The position numbers were made by a program, and so were the translations under genes. A stretch of 64,000 nt of DNA from NCBI GenBank assembly GCA_009760855.2, contig WPIO01000059.1, positions 2,294,001-2,358,000 on the forward strand, given 5' to 3'. Each line of letters begins with the position of its first letter. The stretch's first letter is position 1. The notes below the pieces were generated by a model. The model worked only from the letters and a program-made list of their open reading frames with translations. It made no database searches and was not told where the DNA came from. The stretch comes from Cristatella mucedo. Its lineage: Eukaryota > Bryozoa > Phylactolaemata > Cristatellidae. Positions 28,740-64,000 of this stretch are shown in pieces.

Positions 28740-29235
28740 AGCAAATATTTATTATTGAAAATATTTATTATTGAAAATATTTATTGACAGCCCGAGAAAA
28801 AAAAAACGTTCATGTATGTGTTGTCGTTGTGTACGTGTTTAGTGTGACGTCGGCTAATCATGATAATTTACGACCTCCCTTGTCTGGCCAGGCCTAGAGG
28901 CCACAAGCTGCTTCTGCGCGAGCTTCCGCAAAGCCTGAATTTTACTGAAAAGGTCGGCTACTTGTGTAGGACGAACTGCCTGTCAATAGTGCTGTAGCCT
29001 GAGCAGCCTGTCAATAATGCTCCATTGTATCTCTATAAAGTTCAGATAAGGCGACTGGCTGTGCCACTGCATCAGCAGAAAACAAGGAATTATCAAACAA
29101 AGCATCCTATTTAAGTTATTGTTGTTAACATGAAATAGATTTCAAAGTACAAATGCTATGCTTGAGAGTTGTTACATATGGCAGCAAGATAGCGACCCTC
29201 AGCACAAGTTAAGTATTTCTTGACGAATCCTTGTT
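28740..29235 (-). mobile_element. Tc1/mariner-like remnant, copy 1
   Basis: Shares an ordered series of blocks with 57885-58345: aaaatatttattgacagccc, gtgtttagtgtga, acctcccttgtctggccagg, gaattttactgaaaag, agatagcgaccct and tttcttgacgaatcc. Read on the minus strand, the second copy gives a Tc1-like transposase C-terminus. Stops and indels are frequent, so it is dead. Confidence 0.65.
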
Positions 29236-29256
29236 ATTATCTTTGTTATAACCCGA

Positions 29257-29360
<104 letters not shown>

Positions 29361-29361
29361 G

Positions 29362-29500
29362 TTTGCCTAATGTCCTAAGAGAACCTAGTCGTCTCTCTTA
29401 TCCAAGCACTTTACATATGCGGCAGGGCTCGAGCCCACGACCTGGGTCGTTAAATGCAAGCACCTTTACCCTGGGCGAAACAAAGGCTTCAGCTAAGGCC
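29362..29500 (-). mobile_element. tRNA-SINE family 2
   Basis: On the minus strand: cgcccagggtaaaggtgc (A-box region), gtgggctcgagccct (B-box region), then a body ending gttctcttagga. The TA array replaces its AT-rich tail. Confidence 0.75.
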
Positions 29501-29566
29501 AGCCACGGTGGCAGCACGGTCGGCATTCATTATTCAACTGCAGCACCACCCTACACAGGTCACAGG

Positions 29567-43892
<14,326 letters not shown>

Positions 43893-44029
43893 CAACGACG
43901 ATGATAGTTTTAAGGGCTGCAAAATCCAGAATAACTTCGTCAGCGGCACGGCACAAAAATTGGAGCTACTGATGAAGCAAGCTAAACCTTTTTTACTATA
44001 AGCGCATTAAAAAGGCCAATCGTGATATT

Positions 44030-44105
44030 ACTAATAATAGCAATAACACGCCGTTTGTATAGCACCCAAGGAGAACTTTAATCTCCATCCAAGCCCTGTA
44101 CAGCT
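44030..44105 (-). mobile_element. SINE family 2-type 3' end
   Basis: Plus strand: ataatagcaataacacgccgtttgtatagcacccaaggagaacttt, the reversed terminal hairpin and tail of family 2, without a clear tRNA head. Confidence 0.55.
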
Positions 44106-44814
44106 CGCCGCGCAAGAGAGAATCAATTACCATTAGCTACATGCACGGTATCAATCGAGCCAAAGCAAGCGGGTATCATGCCTCGACCAGCATGCTAATG
44201 CAAAGTGAAGAAACTCATGGGCAACGTTTAGCAAGACCTCTGGCTACTAACATGAACTGGATAATGTACAGGTAAGCGCGGAAAGCACACTGGAGCAAAT
44301 AAGACGTGTTCAGTGGGGTGAATGGAAGGAAATCAGGCCGGATATTGGCACGATAGCATACCGCTTAAAAAATGCTCATATGATTTTGGGCTGAATCCAA
44401 GACAAACCAGGGCTAGCCTTGGTCAGCGTCTTGCGAGTGCACTAATTCCAGACAACTGAGATTGATAACACTATTTAGAGCTACACGGCGAAATACCGGG
44501 AGATGTGCAGCGGCAATACTCCTCAGCACTTTATATGTGGTGCGAAAGTAAGCTAGCATTTGTATTCCTCTCATCAGTTAAAGAGCTAAATATAATAAAT
44601 GATTTATTAACTTGCTTTTAGACCATCGGAATAGCTCTAGGTTTTCTTCTGTAGGCGATTTTACCGAGACTTCCTGAATTTGGATTCTGGTCTTCTTGGC
44701 GCCGGTTGGCGTAGTTCTAACAGCTATGATGAAATGCGCATGAACCTCCCTCATTGGCCAGCCTCGGTTCCGCCCCTATCCGTAAACATTTACGGTCCTC
44801 CGAGAAGACACGAT

Positions 44815-45300
44815 AATGCAATGTAATGTAATGTGTCTCCGTCAGTAACTCCACAAAGTCATAAAGACCATGTGGGTGTTACGCAGGAGAGTTTTGTATA
44901 GCGCACTCACAGCCCAAGCGGCTTTCGGTACGCATTCGGTAGCCAACAGACTTCGTCTCACGCAACAAAGAGAAAGTGGGAAGCATAGCAGAGTCAGGAG
45001 AGTAGTTGAGGTAGTGAGTAGCATAGAAGTAGCAGTTCAGGACCGCTGAAAAAGATGTGCCATATTCGGCAGTTGGAGAGTAGCTTTCGTTCCGTAAGAA
45101 TTGTGGAAGCGAGTTCCACAGTCTAGGACCTGCACAGATAAAGCTTCTGCCTTTAAGCGGAGGAATGGGACAGCTAATTTATTGTCCACACAGGACCTGA
45201 GGGCGCGAACAGGCTGAAACTGATGCAGCAGTTCAGCTATACACGATGTTTCTCGCAAGCGTTCTTTCGCGGTTCCCTACGTGTGCTGCTTCCGCGAGTC
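44815..45300 (-). mobile_element. LINE family B 3' end, reversed
   Basis: The minus strand gives AGPRLWNSLPQFLRNESYS and the same 3' UTR as the 5286-6860 element, ending with (ACATT)n at 44815-44835. Because the tail is preserved, this copy defines the family B terminus. Confidence 0.85.
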
Positions 45301-45489
45301 AAAACTGAGATAGAATGGCGCGTATAAGCTAGGTTTGAATAAGTCTACCTCTTCACCCAGAAGGTTTCTCTGCTTCTAATGCTAGATTTATTCTAACTCG
45401 TTCGGCAAATAGGCATTACAGCGATTCGCAGCGCCGCTCGCGATGCAGAGGATGAGACTTGTGCCACTAATGGCGTAACTTTACGTATG

Positions 45490-46090
45490 CACTGTATATA
45501 CCGTATGCGTCTCTTTCTGTAATTCCACAAAGCCACAAAGAAGGAGTGGTTGTAACGTCGGAGAATGCTCAGTGGCGTACTGAAACCATGACCGGCTGTC
45601 GGTGCACATCGCCAGCCAGCAGACTTTAAGCTCGCGCGAAGCAGATTGAAAGCGAGACGCGTGACTGAGTAGCTTGACTGAGTAGCAGCTACAGACGGCT
45701 GGGAAAGATGCGCCGCCGGCATCAGGAGAGAAGATTTCCTAGTATAAGGATTGTGGCGGTCAGTTTCCGAAGGACGCGCAGAGCGTGAGCTCCTGTCTCA
45801 AGGGTTGGACTTTGGAGGAAGGCGTAGAACAGCTAGTGCAATGTCCGTTGAAGGACCGAGGGTGAGAGGCCGGGTGCGATAACTCTGAAACTGGTGCAGC
45901 ACTTCGGCTAGGCACGAAGGAAGTAGGCCGTGAAGGCCGGCCTTGTGGATCAGAGTGAGAACTTTCGCTTTGTATCTGTCGATCGATCGGAATCCATAGC
46001 AGCTGCTTCAGCAAAGATGACACGTGGCTGGGCATCTCGGATTTCATCGCCAGCTGCAAATGCTTGAAATTCACCATACCACACAGCAAG
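45490..46090 (-). mobile_element. LINE family B 3' end, second reversed copy
   Basis: The minus strand reads HVSSLLKQLLWIPIDRQIQS, matching HVSPLLKELGWMPVEQRIQS of the plus-strand element. It continues to the family B 3' UTR (tttgtggaattacag). It is more diverged than its neighbour at 44815-45300. Confidence 0.8.
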
Positions 46091-46206
46091 GTTTGGCCAC
46101 TTGAAATGATATTGGAGGGAAATTTTCTAATGAAAGAGCACTTCCCGCAGAAGCAGCATCACCAAGCGCATGCATTAACATGATCCTCATCATCAGCTGC
46201 ACCAAA

Positions 46207-46207
<1 letters not shown>

Positions 46208-46257
<50 letters not shown>
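46208..46257. repeat. (TA)n microsatellite
   Basis: About 50 bp of pure TA. Confidence 0.95.
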
Positions 46258-46259
<2 letters not shown>

Positions 46260-46737
46260 ACAAGTATCACACGGGGCACGGCGTAAGGACGGGGTTTCGG
46301 TGAACTGCGTTTTTGGGACAGCCGGACTCACTCGCACTTAAAATTATATAGGTTGATAAAGAATAAAAAATGACTTTCCGGGCAGCGGTCAATGTGAAAG
46401 ACCACCCGCTCTACGCGTGGAATGGTCGACCGGATGTCGAATGAGCTAGCTAGCATTCAGTTGATAAAAAAGGCAATTTATTCCCTAGTTACAGACGCCT
46501 AGGCGGTCCGGAGGCTGATACTTGCATAGGCCAGCCAACTAGAGCTCTGTTTCCGAAGGTTATTTACTTCCAGTTGAGGTGCATGAACCCAATGCATGTT
46601 AAAATTACGAATGCCCGTATATAAAGTAGGAATGGAATTGAATTCCTTGAATTCCTCCGATACTCATTTGCCTAAGTTGGGCCTCTCCAATCCGGGGTTT
46701 GGACGGTAGGTTACGACCATTTGTATTGTATTATATT

Positions 46738-46890
46738 AGCCGATTTAGCAGCCTCATACGTATAGTGGCAGACTAGCGGCAATCGCCATCGCATCCTGCA
46801 GTTGTTAGTAAGGGGTCTCCAACTGCAGAATTTGAACCCGCGACCTCGTTTTGAAAAGCAAGCACCCTCACAGGCTGTCACGGCCCTTGC
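46738..46890 (-). mobile_element. tRNA-SINE family 1
   Basis: Plus-strand landmarks: cctcatacgtatagtggcag, gcagttgttagtaaggggtc, then aatttgaacccgcgacctcg (diverged B box) and caggctgtcacggccc (A-box end). Confidence 0.78.
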
Positions 46891-46904
46891 TTACCAGGCT
46901 GAGG

Positions 46905-47080
46905 GTTGACCTTTGGGTCTTGCATGTCGCGCCTAACCGCGTTATTCATGTTGTTTACCAAGCATGATATTACTCACCATTCAATCACGTCTTCCTTTAC
47001 AGGAAATGTAAAGTGCCTAGAAAGAGATTGACTTGTCTGAGGGCACTTTATCCAGTGTATCATTATTTTTGTTGTTCTTG
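46905..47080 (+). mobile_element. LINE family A 3' UTR and tail
   Basis: Starts near tgcatgtcgcgcctaaccgcgttattcatg and ends with the hairpin gtgcctagaaagagattgac, a closing gggcactttatc and an ATTATT tail. It directly follows the SINE. Confidence 0.82.
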
Positions 47081-48403
47081 TTCATTATTTAGTGAATTAT
47101 ACGCTGACACCAGAGCTCCGAGTAATGGTCTGATATCCACTATAGTGCTGAAAGTTGTTATTTACTAAGTTCACTCGCTGGAGAAAATAGTAGGCCTTAC
47201 ATTCACCGCAGCTCATATTGGGCGAGGTCAAAGGACTACTTCCTGTGTCACAGGTAAACGTTGTTCTTGTTATATGTGAATTGTCAAAACTTCGGATTGC
47301 ATTTCTAGCGTTCGAGCGCTTTTTTGAAATGTATATAGCAAAAAACGGAATTATTGGTCACTTCTCCGAACAATTCGGCTTTCGTCAATCATGTGCAGGG
47401 CTACGCCATTCGAAAGCACACCAATTTCTGTCCGCTTCTCAAAGCTTCTCTAGCTTTTCTTAAGTCTCTGTTTCTTCTTTTGCTGGACGCCGCAAACACT
47501 CCTTCGCGAAACTCTGGCAAATTGCACATAGTACCAAGACTGTCATAGGAAGCAATGTAGTAGAAGATTCCCATCCAGTCTGAGATGACTGCGAAAATCT
47601 GTACATATTCAGTTTCAGAGCACGTTCTAAATCTCAGGTGTCCGACAGGGTGTTACTAAAGACTGGCCGGGCTACGCCACGGAGGCCGAGTCGGAGTTGT
47701 TATATAGGGTGCCAGACCAGCAAGATTTTCACTACATGGAAAGACTCGCAGATAATGAAAACTTATAGCAGTAAATCATAGTTTTATTCCACATGAACTC
47801 GGCGGTTGCTAATAAACAATAATTCTTCGAGACTCGCGAGGGGAGTAAGTGGGTGTGGCATTCACAGCTTGCTTTCTCTTCAGATCACTAAAAATTCGAA
47901 CATAGGAAATAGGAAAATAAGTCAAAGAATGTATGATTTGATATAAATATAAACTATCATGAACCAGCGAAACTCTCTGAGATGGCACATATATGTCCAC
48001 AAAGATAGAGCCAAGGAGTCCCGCCCCCCGCACCCACCCACCGGCGATTATGACGGTTCTCAAGATACAAAGCAGCTATACGAAAAAGTTTTAGAATACA
48101 GAACTATCGTATTTAAACCAATAAATTGCTATACACAATATTTGACTACCTCGGATTCGAGCATAGTGCCAGCATCTGATCGTGAATCACAGCTAGAACC
48201 TGGCATAGCAGCCGCCATATTACATTTTGACTGCAATCCACAGCTATCGCTTCGTACCTATATCTCGCTTATTATTGAAATTTCCCTGTATATATACCTC
48301 TAGAAATAATATTGTTTAAGTTTTAAAAGTTCGAGAATTCTCTTGATTTTTTTTAATCTTAAGCACAATTCGTTTTCGTTCAGCACCGCTGACTCCCAAT
48401 GCT

Positions 48404-63905
<15,502 letters not shown>

Positions 63906-64000
63906 TTTTAGTGGGCGTAAAGCGTGTTTCGGGTTAGCAGTGTCGGGACGATTCGGCTCGAGTCGTGATTCTAGTGGGTCCGCTGTATGATGGCAGCAGC

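Larger units (their letters stand above)
43893..48403. other. Divergent intergenic region between DDX42 and the right-hand gene
   Basis: Contains the 5' flanks of both genes, two reversed LINE B copies, a LINE A tail, two SINE copies and a TA array. No promoter element could be fixed. An open frame at 47218-47463 was considered and rejected as a gene. Confidence 0.5.

Noticed and set aside
28800-29050. CRISPR-like or other regularly spaced array
   Set aside because: The repeated 'cctgtcaata' words are irregular and belong to the mariner-like remnant; no array of equal spacers exists in the window.
47218-47548. Frame with FEMYIAKNGIIGHFSEQFGFRQ, resembling a reverse-transcriptase segment
   Set aside because: Only one short stretch looks similar; the expected motif A and YADD region do not follow in any frame, so it may be chance.

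Overview
This is a gene-sparse animal nuclear contig. The genes have canonical GT-AG introns of about 0.1 to 7 kb, and the window is full of L2/CR1-type LINE pieces, tRNA-derived SINEs, one Helitron remnant, two Tc1/mariner-like remnants and long microsatellites. There are no operons and no prokaryotic features. The protein-coding content (cytosolic sulfotransferase, Rabex-5, DDX42) is general for metazoans. An invertebrate with a moderately large, microsatellite-rich genome fits best; the sequence alone does not give the phylum.

Layout, left to right. (1) 819-1592, minus: two internal exons of a SULT-family sulfotransferase whose 3' exons lie off the left edge. (2) 1593-8931: intergenic DNA with two perfect palindromes, an L2-like LINE 3' half, a 21-bp tandem array and a longer dead LINE with a recognisable reverse transcriptase. 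(3) 8932-25793, plus: a full six-exon RABGEF1/Rabex-5 gene; exon phases close to a 703-residue protein with an A20 zinc finger, helical bundle, VPS9 domain and coiled coil. (4) 29567-43892, minus: a full 17-exon DDX42 DEAD-box helicase gene, convergent with RABGEF1; exon phases close to 687 residues with all helicase motifs. (5) 48404 to beyond the right edge, plus: a multi-exon gene for an Ala/Ser/Pro-rich protein I could not identify. Its seven proposed exons agree in phase, and it is divergent from DDX42.

The repeats form a system of their own. LINE family A has a conserved 3' hairpin followed by (ATT)n, scattered in at least 14 places. One tRNA-SINE family carries a very similar 3' end, which suggests that it uses the same retrotransposition machinery. 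LINE family B has a different 3' end and an (ACATT)n tail. A second tRNA-SINE family has a near-consensus B box and its own 3' hairpin.

The window also holds an unusual number of isolated, near-perfect short inverted repeats (arms 10-27 bp, loops 0-15 nt) with no link to a recognised transposon. This is the most unexplained feature I found. Gene models were assembled by eye from homology, splice signals and phase agreement; no search or transcript data were available.
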